From the NCBI GenBank assembly GCA_009774735.1, contig VSOH01000026.1:1-12904 (forward strand): a stretch of 12,904 nucleotides of DNA, given 5' to 3'. The translations under genes and the position numbers were made by a program. Numbering within the stretch: position 1 is the stretch's first letter; the number at the start of each line of letters is the position of its first letter. This DNA comes from Clostridiales bacterium. Its GTDB lineage: Bacteria > Bacillota_A > Clostridia > Oscillospirales > Acutalibacteraceae. The notes below the pieces were generated by a model that was not told the DNA's origin, did not search any database, and saw nothing but the letters and a program-made list of their open reading frames with translations. Shown here piece by piece: positions 1 to 7,721 of this stretch.

Positions 1-393
1 CTTCATATCAGCACCAAAGCGACCTGTATCAACCTTTTTAACTCCTGCTTTTTTTAGCTCATCAACAAAATATTCATAAAGCATTTCTGCCTCAGCAGGA
101 GGTGCTGATTTTGTAAAGCTCGGACGTCTGCCGTGTGAACAGTCCGCACATAATGTAAACTGTGAAACCACAAGAATCTCACCATTAACATCAAGGCAGG
201 ATAAATTCATTTTTTCATTTTCATCCTCAAATATTCTGAGCACCGGTATTTTTTTCACCAGCTTGTCGGCATCTGCTTTGGTATCTCCCTGCTCAACGCC
301 AAGCAATATAAGGAAGCCCTTATCAACAAAGCTTACCTTAACATTATCAATTGTAACACCGGCGTGTTTTACTCTCTGAATTACTGCTTTCAT
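1..393 (-). CDS. dtd: D-aminoacyl-tRNA deacylase (D-Tyr-tRNA deacylase), 3' end outside window
   Basis: Dtd removes D-amino acids, and glycine from tRNA-Ala, from mischarged tRNAs and so proofreads chirality in translation. The open frame gives the first 131 residues of a protein normally about 145-150 long. It starts MKAVIQRVKHAGVTID and carries the hallmark SQFTL with the following LCADCSHGRRPSF. The second hallmark, the Gly-cisPro motif usually written NSGPVT, would lie just beyond the left edge and cannot be checked. The ATG at 393 overlaps the rel stop as ATGA, and the ribosome site is weak, so it is probably translated by coupling to rel. The rel-dtd pairing is widely conserved in Firmicutes. 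Confidence 0.95.
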   Translation of the reverse strand, partial: MKAVIQRVKHAGVTIDNVKVSFVDKGFLILLGVEQGDTKADADKLVKKIPVLRIFEDENEKMNLSCLDVNGEILVVSQFTLCADCSHGRRPSFTKSAPPAEAEMLYEYFVDELKKAGVKKVDTGRFGADMK

Positions 394-2603
394 ATATTAC
401 CGCTTCTCTCTATGTGATAAACACCATCAACCTTTTTCAGCAGCTTTGAAACACTTTCAAGATGCTCTCTTGAATTGACGGAGATGGTCATTGTAGTTAA
501 ACAATTGCCCTCATTAATCGGACGGGCATTAATTGAATGAATTTTAACGTGGGCACCTGCCATTTTTGTAGTTATATCAAGAACAACACCATCACGGTCA
601 ATTGCATAAACATCAATTGTTGACCTTGCCTCAACCTTAACACTGCCATCCCAGTGCGCATTAACCCACCTTGCAGGCTCAGGAGAAAGTGCAGGATCAG
701 GCGGAACATTGACACAGTCACGTCTATGAATGGTCAAGCCTGTACCACGGTTGATAAAGCCTATAATTTCCTCGCCGGGAATCGGCGAACAGCATTTGGC
801 CATTTTGACAAGACAGTTATCAATACCCTCAACAACAATACCGTTCGTACTTTTCTGCGTTTCCTTAAAGTCATTTGGTATAACAGGCTTTGGAGGCTGT
901 GTATCCTTCGGCTTCCAGTTACGGTTATAATCGTCTTTAATACCGGGCATCAGTCTTGTCATCTGAATACCGCCGTAACCAACAGCAGCATAAAAATCAT
1001 CTATATTTTCAAAATGCTGTCGGTCAGCGATTTTGGCAACGAACTTTTCATAGTCGCCTGCTTCAAGACGAATAAAGTTCCGCTTCAGCTCACGCTCAAC
1101 CTCACTTCGACCCTGAATAATATTCTCATCACGCTTTTCTTTTTTGAACCAGGCACGGATTTTGCTTCGTGACTCACCTGTTGTAACAATATTAAGCCAG
1201 TCACGTGACGGACCCTTGCCCTGCTGATTAGAGGTTAAAATCTCGACAATTTCACCGGTTTTAACCTTATAGTCAAGGTTAACAATTCTACCGTTAACCT
1301 TAGCACCGATCATTTTGTTGCCGACAGCAGAATGTATTGCATAAGCAAAGTCAATAACAGTTGCACCCTTTGGCAGTGATTTAACATCTCCCTTAGGGGT
1401 CATAACAAACACTTCCTCGGCAGACAAATCACCCTTTATTGTAGAAACCAACTCTTCGGGATTATCACTTTCGTTATCGTTTTCAATTATTCTGTGAATC
1501 CATTCAAGACGGTCATCAATTCCGTCCTTACCGCCTTTACCAAGCTTGTATTTCCAGTGTGCGGCAATACCGAACTCTGCGGTACGGTGCATATCCCATG
1601 TACGAATCTGTATTTCAAAAGGCACTCCCGATTTCGTAAGCACTGTTGTATGAAGTGACTGGTACATATTCGGCTTAGGCATAGAGATATAATCCTTAAA
1701 CCTGCCGGGCAAAGGCTGGAACATATCGTGAACAATACCAAGAACATTATAACAGTCAATCATTGAATCAACAATAATTCTGACCGCATAAATATCAAAA
1801 ATCTGCTCAAAATTCTTGCCCTTAATATACACCTTACGAAAAATTCCGTGAACGGATTTAACACGTGAAAAAATCTTGACATTATCCATAACAGGTGTGA
1901 TTTTGTCACTGATTTGACAGGTAATTTCCTTAAGGAATTTTTCACCCTGCTCCTTTTTCATAGAAAGATTTTTTTCTATTTCCTTATAAGCAATCGGGTC
2001 GAGATAGAATATTGCTAAATCCTCAAGCTCTTCTTTAATTGGTCTGATACCGAGACGATGTGCAATCGGTGCATAAATCTCAAGCGTTTCAAGACTTTTT
2101 TCTCTCTGCTTATGTGGGGGCATATGCTCAAGAGTTCTCATATTATGAAGCCTGTCACAAAGCTTAATAATAATTACCCTGATATCCTCATTCATAGCTA
2201 TGAACATTTTACGGATATTTTCCGCCTGTACCTCCTCACGGCTTGAAAGCGGAATCTGACCCAGCTTTGTAACACCGTCAACAAGCAATGCAACCTCATC
2301 ACTGAATTCGGTTTTGATATAATCAAGATTATACTCCGTATCTTCAACAACATCGTGAAGCAGTGCGCCTATAATACACTCATTGTCCATACCGAGCTTA
2401 AAGAGTATTTTTGCCACTGCAACAGGATGCATAATATATGGCTCACCTGAACGACGCCTTTGATTTTTGTGGGCACTGAAAGCAAGATTATATGCCTTTT
2501 CAATTTTATCAACATCATAATACTTCGATGATTTAATCTCCTCAAAAAATGAGTCAAAACCATCGTCATAATCCATATCATATTCCTTATCGGTTTCTAT
2601 CAC
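390..2603 (-). CDS. rel: Bifunctional (p)ppGpp synthetase/hydrolase, RSH family (Rel)
   Basis: Rel makes and destroys the alarmones ppGpp and pppGpp in response to amino-acid starvation sensed on the ribosome. All domains of a long RSH protein are visible in 737 residues. The hydrolase HD domain has metal ligands H59, H83-D84 (LLHDVVEDT) and D150 (LCDRLHNM). The synthetase domain has RFKD (301-304), YQSLHT (314-319) and EIQIRT (330-335). TGS spans about 395-460, the conserved-cysteine region holds KCCSP (603-607), and ACT spans about 660-735. RFKD rather than EXDD marks a bifunctional enzyme, so both activities are expected. The start is GTG at 2603, touching the recJ stop, with AAGGA about five bases upstream; an in-frame ATG nine codons later is the alternative. 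It ends in an ATGA overlap with dtd. Confidence 0.97.
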   Translation of the reverse strand: MIETDKEYDMDYDDGFDSFFEEIKSSKYYDVDKIEKAYNLAFSAHKNQRRRSGEPYIMHPVAVAKILFKLGMDNECIIGALLHDVVEDTEYNLDYIKTEFSDEVALLVDGVTKLGQIPLSSREEVQAENIRKMFIAMNEDIRVIIIKLCDRLHNMRTLEHMPPHKQREKSLETLEIYAPIAHRLGIRPIKEELEDLAIFYLDPIAYKEIEKNLSMKKEQGEKFLKEITCQISDKITPVMDNVKIFSRVKSVHGIFRKVYIKGKNFEQIFDIYAVRIIVDSMIDCYNVLGIVHDMFQPLPGRFKDYISMPKPNMYQSLHTTVLTKSGVPFEIQIRTWDMHRTAEFGIAAHWKYKLGKGGKDGIDDRLEWIHRIIENDNESDNPEELVSTIKGDLSAEEVFVMTPKGDVKSLPKGATVIDFAYAIHSAVGNKMIGAKVNGRIVNLDYKVKTGEIVEILTSNQQGKGPSRDWLNIVTTGESRSKIRAWFKKEKRDENIIQGRSEVERELKRNFIRLEAGDYEKFVAKIADRQHFENIDDFYAAVGYGGIQMTRLMPGIKDDYNRNWKPKDTQPPKPVIPNDFKETQKSTNGIVVEGIDNCLVKMAKCCSPIPGEEIIGFINRGTGLTIHRRDCVNVPPDPALSPEPARWVNAHWDGSVKVEARSTIDVYAIDRDGVVLDITTKMAGAHVKIHSINARPINEGNCLTTMTISVNSREHLESVSKLLKKVDGVYHIERSGNI

Positions 2604-4622
2604 TTAAATCCTTCCCTTCAGGGCGGCAAGTGTTTTGGTGCTTTCCAAATCCACCTTACCGCTTGGATTATTTAAAGTTATTGCACTGCTGCGGTTAATA
2701 AGCCCTGCATCCCCGAATGCAGAAAGAGCAAAGCAAAGCTGACCATACGTAACACTCTGACCCAGCTCAAAATATAAATCATCAAGAGTATAGGCATAAC
2801 CGCCCTTCTTCTTAAGAAATCTATATATTACCGAGCATATTTCACGGCTCGGATAAATATCTGTCTTATTCTTATTACCGAGCTTAAAAAGCTCGTAATC
2901 CGCTTTTTCTTCAAAATACTTATTATCGTCAATACCATTTCTGCGAACATCTGCTGCCTGTATTGAAAGATAATACTTACCCTTATAATAATTTTTTGAA
3001 AGCCTTACGGCAATATCAATACGGTCGCCTGCTGCATAGGGAAAATCCTCTGCCGCAGTCTGAAACTTGACTATACGAAGCGTCTTACCTTTTTTTGAAA
3101 CCTCAAATCTTATATGCTTGCCGTCACCGATAGGCGTAACCGACACGAGCTCCATATTGAAAAGACCGAATAACGGCTGTGCATTATCTGCTCCGTATGG
3201 TTCAAGAGCAGTCAAATGATCAACTAAATCAATATCCAGATAAAAAGGTGACAGCTTACAGTCGAGCATTAAGTTTTTTGCAGGCATAACAGGAAAAGCT
3301 TCTGCAGCGTAGGCATTAATCCGTTCTCTGAACAAATCAATATCATTACGCATAATGCCCAAGCCGGCAGCAAGCGGATGACCGCCGAAATGAGTAAGCA
3401 GGTCACTGCATCTATTTATTGCTTCAAAAATATTGAATCCCTCAATACTCCTTGCCGAACCGACTGCCTCCCCATCATCATTAATACTGAAAATTATAAC
3501 CGGCTTGCCATACAGACTGCTGATATTTGATGCCACTATACCAATAACGCCTGAATGATAATTTTCACCTGCTGCAACAATAATCCTGTCATCTGCCAGA
3601 CTCGGATTTTCTGCAATCTGCTCACAGACACTTTCAATAATGTTTGATTCAACAGTATGCCTGTGCGTATTTTCAACATCAAGCTGGGATGCTTTGAACT
3701 GTGCTTCCTCATAATCATCACATATTAAAAGCTCAACAGCCTTTGCGGCATCATCCATTCTGCCTGCAGCATTAATACGAGGACAAAGCTGAAATGCAAC
3801 ATTGACAGCACTAATACGATCGTCGGAGCCAGCTGCCTTTTTAAGTGCTGCAATTCCGATTCTTGAATCAGAGTTGATAAGCTCAAGTCCTGCTTTAACA
3901 AGGCTTCTGTTTTCGTCCCTCAGCGGAACAACGTCACCGATTGTACCTATTGCTACTAAATCGGCATATTGCTCAATCAGCTCATCAACCTCACCGTCAT
4001 AGACAGCACAGGCAAGCTTGAAGGCAACGCCGACACCTGCAAAATCCCTGAATTTCAAATCATTATCCGGTCTGTGCGGATTAACGACCGCCTCAGCTCT
4101 CGGCAGATTCTCGCCAAGCTGATGATGGTCTGTAACAACAAGCTCCATACCAAGAGCATAGATATATTCAGCCTCATCCATTGCCGAAATACCATTGTCG
4201 ACAGTCACAATCAAATCAGTACCCTGTGCCTTAATCTTATCAATGGCATGCATATTCATACCATAGCCCTCGCTCAAGCGGTTCGGAATATAATAAATAA
4301 CATCCGCCCCAAGGCTTTCAAGCAGTGAGAAAAGCAATGCCGTTGACGTTACACCGTCACAGTCATAGTCACCGTAAACACAAATTTTTTCATTGTTATC
4401 AAGAGCTCTGTTAATTCTTTCTACAGCCTTATCCATATCCTTGAACGAATATGGTGAGGTATAGGCACTTGAGCCGTAAAGAAAGCCCGATGCACTTAAT
4501 TCATCATCAATTCCTCTTGATACCAGCAAAAAAGCAATGAGCGGATCAATATTCAGTTTTTCGCTGAGAGCCGATGCCTTTTCCTTATCTGCATCGGCAA
4601 CTATCCATTTACTGTGTGACAT
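2604..4622 (-). CDS. recJ: Single-stranded-DNA-specific exonuclease RecJ
   Basis: RecJ degrades single-stranded DNA 5' to 3' during recombination and mismatch repair in the cytoplasm. The DHH phosphoesterase core is complete: GDYDCDG (84-90), VDNG (141-144), TDHHQLG (164-170) and the DVVPL aspartate (D230). PRINAAGRM is at 281-289. The DHHA1 domain has YHSGVIGIVAS (355-365) and GGHPLAAGLG (413-422). An OB-like domain spans about 450-560. The last 110 residues (about 563-672) look like an added winged-helix-type domain, as in several Gram-positive RecJ proteins. At 672 residues it is longer than E. coli RecJ (577) and shorter than the B. subtilis protein. The ATG at 4622 is within TAATG with hisE, and the only ribosome site, AGGTGG, is rather distant, so coupled translation is likely. 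The TAA directly abuts the rel GTG. Confidence 0.96.
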   Translation of the reverse strand: MSHSKWIVADADKEKASALSEKLNIDPLIAFLLVSRGIDDELSASGFLYGSSAYTSPYSFKDMDKAVERINRALDNNEKICVYGDYDCDGVTSTALLFSLLESLGADVIYYIPNRLSEGYGMNMHAIDKIKAQGTDLIVTVDNGISAMDEAEYIYALGMELVVTDHHQLGENLPRAEAVVNPHRPDNDLKFRDFAGVGVAFKLACAVYDGEVDELIEQYADLVAIGTIGDVVPLRDENRSLVKAGLELINSDSRIGIAALKKAAGSDDRISAVNVAFQLCPRINAAGRMDDAAKAVELLICDDYEEAQFKASQLDVENTHRHTVESNIIESVCEQIAENPSLADDRIIVAAGENYHSGVIGIVASNISSLYGKPVIIFSINDDGEAVGSARSIEGFNIFEAINRCSDLLTHFGGHPLAAGLGIMRNDIDLFRERINAYAAEAFPVMPAKNLMLDCKLSPFYLDIDLVDHLTALEPYGADNAQPLFGLFNMELVSVTPIGDGKHIRFEVSKKGKTLRIVKFQTAAEDFPYAAGDRIDIAVRLSKNYYKGKYYLSIQAADVRRNGIDDNKYFEEKADYELFKLGNKNKTDIYPSREICSVIYRFLKKKGGYAYTLDDLYFELGQSVTYGQLCFALSAFGDAGLINRSSAITLNNPSGKVDLESTKTLAALKGRI

Positions 4623-4945
4623 TATGAATTCTTATCCACCTGATGAAATTGCTTAAGATTGCCGGACTTTTCAGCTCTTTGTCTGAGTACTTCCTCAACA
4701 TCCTCAATTGTGATATCCTGATCAACCATCATAACAAGTGTATGATAAATCAAATCACAGATTTCACCAACCGTTTCTTCTTTAACTCCGTTTTTAGCGG
4801 CGATAACCATTTCAGTTGACTCCTCGCCGATTTTCTTTAAAATCTTATCAATACCCTTTTCAAAAAGATAGCAGGTGTAAGAACCCTCTTCCTTTGCACT
4901 TTTTCTGTCAAGGATTGTCTGATAATCGTTTCTGATATAATCCAT
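4622..4945 (-). CDS. hisE: Phosphoribosyl-ATP pyrophosphatase
   Basis: HisE cleaves pyrophosphate from phosphoribosyl-ATP to give phosphoribosyl-AMP, the second step, and passes it to HisI. The 107-residue all-helical protein belongs to the MazG-like fold. The metal-binding glutamates are in KIGEESTEMVIAAKN (E41, E42, E45), with EICDLIYH (61-68) as the second acidic helix. It starts with ATG at 4945, overlapping the hisI stop by one base, with GGGAG seven bases upstream. It ends with TAATG shared with the recJ start, so the last histidine gene is directly coupled to a DNA repair gene. The pathway order HisE then HisI is reversed on the DNA. Confidence 0.96.
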   Translation of the reverse strand: MDYIRNDYQTILDRKSAKEEGSYTCYLFEKGIDKILKKIGEESTEMVIAAKNGVKEETVGEICDLIYHTLVMMVDQDITIEDVEEVLRQRAEKSGNLKQFHQVDKNS

Positions 4946-5271
4946 TAAAATTCTCCCTCAATTTTATTGAAAAAACAAGTGTGGCTGCCTGTATGGCAGG
5001 CAGCACCTGTCTGAATAACCTTAATTAAAAGTGTATCATCGTCGCAGTCACCGTATATAGATACAATTTTCTGCAGATGCCCCGATGTTGCACCCTTGTT
5101 CCAGAGCTCCTGTCTTGAACGTGACCAGAACCAGGTGTAGCCTGTTTCAAGTGTTTTTTGCATTGACTCACTGTTCATATAGGCAAGCATTAACACCTCG
5201 CCTGTAGAGTCCTCCTGTATAACAGCAGGGATTAAATCTGCCTTTTTAAAATATTTTTCAACATCAATCAT
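4945..5271 (-). CDS. hisI: Phosphoribosyl-AMP cyclohydrolase
   Basis: HisI is the zinc and magnesium enzyme that opens the adenine ring of phosphoribosyl-AMP, the third step. The 108-residue single-domain protein carries WSRSRQELWNKGATSGH (49-65), the metal site GDCDDD (74-79), and ACHTGSHTCF (91-100). The zinc cysteines are C76, C92 and C99. An in-frame TTG at 5277 would add two residues, but I chose ATG at 5271. GGAGG lies seven bases before the ATG and only one base before the TTG, and the ATG makes an ATGA overlap with the hisA stop. HisE is a separate gene immediately downstream rather than fused, as it is in many bacteria. The junction is TAATG. Confidence 0.97.
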   Translation of the reverse strand: MIDVEKYFKKADLIPAVIQEDSTGEVLMLAYMNSESMQKTLETGYTWFWSRSRQELWNKGATSGHLQKIVSIYGDCDDDTLLIKVIQTGAACHTGSHTCFFNKIEGEF

Positions 5272-5981
5272 TTGCAAACCTCCACTGCTTCTCTTAAATC
5301 AAGTGTGCGTTCATAAATACTTTTTCCGCATATTGCACCATAAAGCTTTTTATCTCTGAGTGCTAAAATATCGCCTATACTTGTAACACCGCCTGAAGCA
5401 GTAATATCGCAGGATACGGCACTATTGATTTCAACAAGCTGTTCGATATTCGGGCCTGAAAGCGTACCGTCCTTACCGATATCGGTAAAGATTATTGTTT
5501 TAACACCGACAGCTTCCATTTTTTTTGCAAGGTCGGTAAAATAAACATCACTGCCTTCGACCCATCCCTCTGTTGCAACATAGCCCTGCTTAGCATCTAT
5601 TCCGACAGCAATTGCAGCACCGAATTCCTTAACAGCCTCTTCAACTAACTGTGGATTTTTCAAAGCAACAGAGCCTAAAATAATTCGGCTTATACCTTTA
5701 TTGATATAAAAATCAATATCCTTCATTGTTCTTATACCGCCGCCAAGCTCAACCTTAAGCGGTGTTTCATTGGCAACTGAAATGAAGGTTTGGGCATTAA
5801 CAGGCTCCTTTTTCAGAGAGCCGTCAAGGTCAACCATATGTATCCACTGACAGCCCGCTTTAACAAAGCCTTCAGCAGTTTCAAGTGCATCACCTGCAAC
5901 CTGCTTGGCTGTTGAAAAATCACCCTTATAAAGTCTTACAGGCTTGCCGCCGATAATATCAATAGCAGGAAAAATAATCAT
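5268..5981 (-). CDS. hisA: Phosphoribosylformimino-AICAR-phosphate isomerase (ProFAR isomerase)
   Basis: HisA is a TIM-barrel enzyme that opens the ribose ring of ProFAR by an Amadori rearrangement to give PRFAR, the fourth step of the pathway. The 237 residues match the family. Catalytic D8 is in PAIDIIGG and D129 is in GIDAKQG. The phosphate-binding turns GGGIR (80-84), TDIGKDG (166-172) and ASGGV (195-199) are visible, and GKSIYE lies near the end. These are HisA rather than HisF features. The ATG at 5981 overlaps the hisB stop, and AAGGAG lies about seven bases upstream. The TGA stop overlaps the hisI ATG. Its product PRFAR would be used by HisH-HisF, which are not encoded in this window. 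Confidence 0.97.
   Translation of the reverse strand: MIIFPAIDIIGGKPVRLYKGDFSTAKQVAGDALETAEGFVKAGCQWIHMVDLDGSLKKEPVNAQTFISVANETPLKVELGGGIRTMKDIDFYINKGISRIILGSVALKNPQLVEEAVKEFGAAIAVGIDAKQGYVATEGWVEGSDVYFTDLAKKMEAVGVKTIIFTDIGKDGTLSGPNIEQLVEINSAVSCDITASGGVTSIGDILALRDKKLYGAICGKSIYERTLDLREAVEVCK
5279..5283 (-). promoter_or_regulatory. Ribosome binding site that sets the hisI start
   Basis: GGAGG on the minus strand, inside the end of hisA, lies seven bases from the ATG at 5271 and one base from the TTG at 5277. The spacing decides for the ATG. Confidence 0.85.
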
Positions 5982-6559
5982 CAGAGTACTCCTTTTGTAG
6001 ATAAAACTGAGCCGTCCTCGTTCTGAGCCACGGCAATTTTCATAGCGTGAGCAACTGCCTTAAATATTGCTTCTATCTCGTGATGCGCATTTGCACCATA
6101 TGGCACACGGATATGCAGTGTAACACAGGCATTCATTGCAAAGGCTCTGAAGAATTCTTCGGTAACACAGGTTTCATAATCACCGCAAAGTTCCTGCTCA
6201 AAGGACGCCTTGAACACCAAAAACGGACGATTTGAAATATCAACAATACATTCGGCAAGAGCCTCATCCATAGGGATAGCAAATGAACCGTAACGAACAA
6301 TACCGCCCATATTACCCAGTGCTTCCTTAAAAGCCATACCCAGTGCAATACCTGTATCCTCAACAGTATGGTGCGTATCAACCTCCAAATCACCCTTAAC
6401 ATTAATCTTTAAACCAAATCCGCCGTGAACGCCAAAGGCTGTGAGCATATGGTCAAAAAAGCCAATGCCTGTAGAGATTTCAACCTCTCCGCCGTCAAGA
6501 TTAAGCTCTATGGTTATCTGTGTTTCCTTCGTATTTCTTTCAATCTTTGCAGTTCTCAT
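5981..6559 (-). CDS. hisB: Imidazoleglycerol-phosphate dehydratase
   Basis: HisB removes water from imidazole-glycerol phosphate to give imidazole-acetol phosphate; it is a manganese enzyme that assembles as a large oligomer. The protein is 192 residues, the normal size for a single-function HisB, with no fused phosphatase domain. The metal and active-site motifs are all present: FFDHML (34-39), DTHHTVEDTG (61-70), DEALAE (98-103) and AHHEIEAIFKA (158-168). The reading frame extends eight codons upstream to a TTG at 6583. ATG at 6559 is preferred because GAGGT sits six bases before it and MRTAKIER is the usual family start. The stop codon overlaps the hisA start as TGATG. In many genomes hisH lies between hisB and hisA; here it does not. 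Confidence 0.97.
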   Translation of the reverse strand: MRTAKIERNTKETQITIELNLDGGEVEISTGIGFFDHMLTAFGVHGGFGLKINVKGDLEVDTHHTVEDTGIALGMAFKEALGNMGGIVRYGSFAIPMDEALAECIVDISNRPFLVFKASFEQELCGDYETCVTEEFFRAFAMNACVTLHIRVPYGANAHHEIEAIFKAVAHAMKIAVAQNEDGSVLSTKGVL

Positions 6560-6628
6560 TTTGATACCTCGGTCCTTAGGCAATAAACATAATCCAAGCC
6601 ATAGTTTAGATCGGTGGATTTCCCTTTA
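6560..6628 (-). other. 69-bp gap upstream of hisB, no clear regulatory signal
   Basis: This is the only sizeable gap inside the operon. It holds the GAGGT ribosome site of hisB (6570-6566, six bases before its ATG) and a weak 6-bp inverted repeat (AATCCA / TGGATT, 18-base loop). I see no convincing -35/-10 pair and no U-tract terminator. hisB and the genes after it are therefore probably read through from the promoter upstream of hisZ-hisG. Confidence 0.5.
6566..6570 (-). promoter_or_regulatory. Ribosome binding site that sets the hisB start
   Basis: GAGGT read on the minus strand lies six bases before the ATG at 6559. The upstream TTG at 6583 has no such site, so the shorter 192-residue HisB is supported. 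Confidence 0.75.
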
Positions 6629-6823
6629 TTACTTAAAAAGACTATTCATTAAATTATTTATTTTATTCTTTCTTTCAGCCGTCTGTTCTCTATCAACAGA
6701 AAGTGTGATTACATCACCCTCTGAAGCACCCTTGGGCAACACTGACAACGGAACATCAATCGTTATGCTGCCTGCCTCACAAACGGCTGTATCATTTTCA
6801 ATTCTGTCAATTATCCAGTTCAT
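6629..6823 (-). CDS. Small DUF3006-family protein
   Basis: This is a 64-residue protein with the DUF3006 pattern: it opens with WIIDRIENDTAVCE, continues with a LPKGASEGDVI turn, and ends in SVDREQTAERKNKINNLM followed by a short tail. It looks like a small beta-barrel followed by a charged helix, with no signal peptide or membrane segment. Its function is unknown. From memory, DUF3006 genes often sit beside or are fused to ComEC-like MBL proteins, so it may be a partner or regulator of its upstream neighbour. I chose ATG at 6823 over the in-frame GTG at 6829. A weak GAG is better spaced for the ATG and lies almost against the GTG. Either start lies inside the MBL gene, so translational coupling is expected. 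Confidence 0.82.
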   Translation of the reverse strand: MNWIIDRIENDTAVCEAGSITIDVPLSVLPKGASEGDVITLSVDREQTAERKNKINNLMNSLFK

Positions 6824-7721
6824 TGTCACACTCTATATCATAATCACCATTACCGGCACAGCTTATTGTGACAGTACCGTTAATATCTGTTCTGTAATAC
6901 TCAATACCCATATTCTTAAGCTTAGTGATTGTTTCACTGTGAGGATGGTCATAGGAATTGCCTGCACCACAGGAAATTACTGCATATTCAGGATTAACTG
7001 CCTGCATGAACGCATCACTGCTTGACGTATTGCTGCCGTGATGCCCGACCTTAAGCACATCCGCACTTAGCTCATCATAACAAGAATCGAGCATTTCATT
7101 TTCGGAAAGCTCCTCTGCATCACCTGTGAACAGGAAAGAATTACTGCCATATGTGATTTTAACAACTACAGAATAATTATTTGTGTCATCATAGCTTTCA
7201 CTGACAGGTGCTAAAATATCTATCTGCACTTCACTGTCGGAATAGATTGTTTTGCCTGAACCGGCAGTATTAATGTGCAAACCTTTATCTGAAATTGCAG
7301 TTAAAAGTCCCTCAAATGTTTTACTTGTTGAGGATACCTTTGGCATATAAATTTCGCCGATTTCAAAGCTTTCAACAACATCAGTCATACCGCCGATATG
7401 GTCGGCGTGGGGATGTGTTGCAACAAGATAATCAATTTCTGTATAGCCGTGCCCCTCAATCGTTTCAACAATTTTATCACCATAGCTGCTGACGGATGCA
7501 TCAATAAGCATACACTGACCATTAGGAAGCTCTATAAACTCACTGTCACCCTGACCGACATCAAAAAAGTGGACAGCAAGCTGTCCGTCATTATTGGGAA
7601 TTTTAAGACTTGCAGGCTTATTATCATCAACATCACCATTAAAAACCTTAACACCCACAATAGCAAGCAAAACAGCGAAAATAATGATTAATGAAGTTAA
7701 AGATTTTTTATCAAATCTCAT
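6807..7721 (-). CDS. Membrane-anchored or secreted metallo-beta-lactamase-fold hydrolase, ComEC C-terminal-domain-like
   Basis: This 304-residue protein has a short basic N-terminus and one hydrophobic segment (about residues 9-27), with no lipobox cysteine. It is therefore probably anchored or exported with the catalytic domain outside. The rest is a metallo-beta-lactamase fold of the kind at the C-terminus of the DNA-uptake protein ComEC. Visible motifs are DVGQGDS (54-60), the metal site HPHADH (103-108), FTGDAE (198-203, metal-bridging D201), KVGHHGS (224-230) and DHPHSE (258-263). ComEC-like relatives are suspected nucleases, but the substrate here cannot be read from sequence. It lacks ComEC's multi-pass channel. 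It overlaps hisD by ATGA, with AAGGT nine bases before its ATG, and overlaps the DUF3006 gene by 17 bases. It has no known role in histidine synthesis. Confidence 0.9.
   Translation of the reverse strand: MRFDKKSLTSLIIIFAVLLAIVGVKVFNGDVDDNKPASLKIPNNDGQLAVHFFDVGQGDSEFIELPNGQCMLIDASVSSYGDKIVETIEGHGYTEIDYLVATHPHADHIGGMTDVVESFEIGEIYMPKVSSTSKTFEGLLTAISDKGLHINTAGSGKTIYSDSEVQIDILAPVSESYDDTNNYSVVVKITYGSNSFLFTGDAEELSENEMLDSCYDELSADVLKVGHHGSNTSSSDAFMQAVNPEYAVISCGAGNSYDHPHSETITKLKNMGIEYYRTDINGTVTISCAGNGDYDIECDNELDN

Noticed and set aside
654..1172. A 172-codon open frame on the plus strand inside rel
   Set aside because: It is wholly antisense to the well-supported rel C-terminal half, has no recognisable family, and no ribosome site or promoter was evident. 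It is a shadow of rel codon use.
3969..4328. A 119-codon plus-strand frame inside recJ
   Set aside because: It is antisense to the DHH core of recJ, with no recognisable protein family.
6560..6583. TTG at 6583 as the hisB start
   Set aside because: It lacks a well-placed ribosome site and adds eight residues not seen in the family; ATG at 6559 has GAGGT and the typical MRTAKIER beginning.
6583..6616. Small hairpin AATCCA / TGGATT in the gap before hisB
   Set aside because: It has a six-base stem with an 18-base loop and no U-run; repeats this short arise readily by chance.
6441..7025. A 194-codon hydrophobic open frame on the plus strand across hisB, the 69-bp gap, the DUF3006 gene and the MBL 3' end
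   Set aside because: It is tempting because it is long and spans several genes, with membrane-like segments. But it is antisense to genes with clear motifs, and the hydrophobicity follows from reverse-complementing AT-rich codons. No supporting start signal was found.
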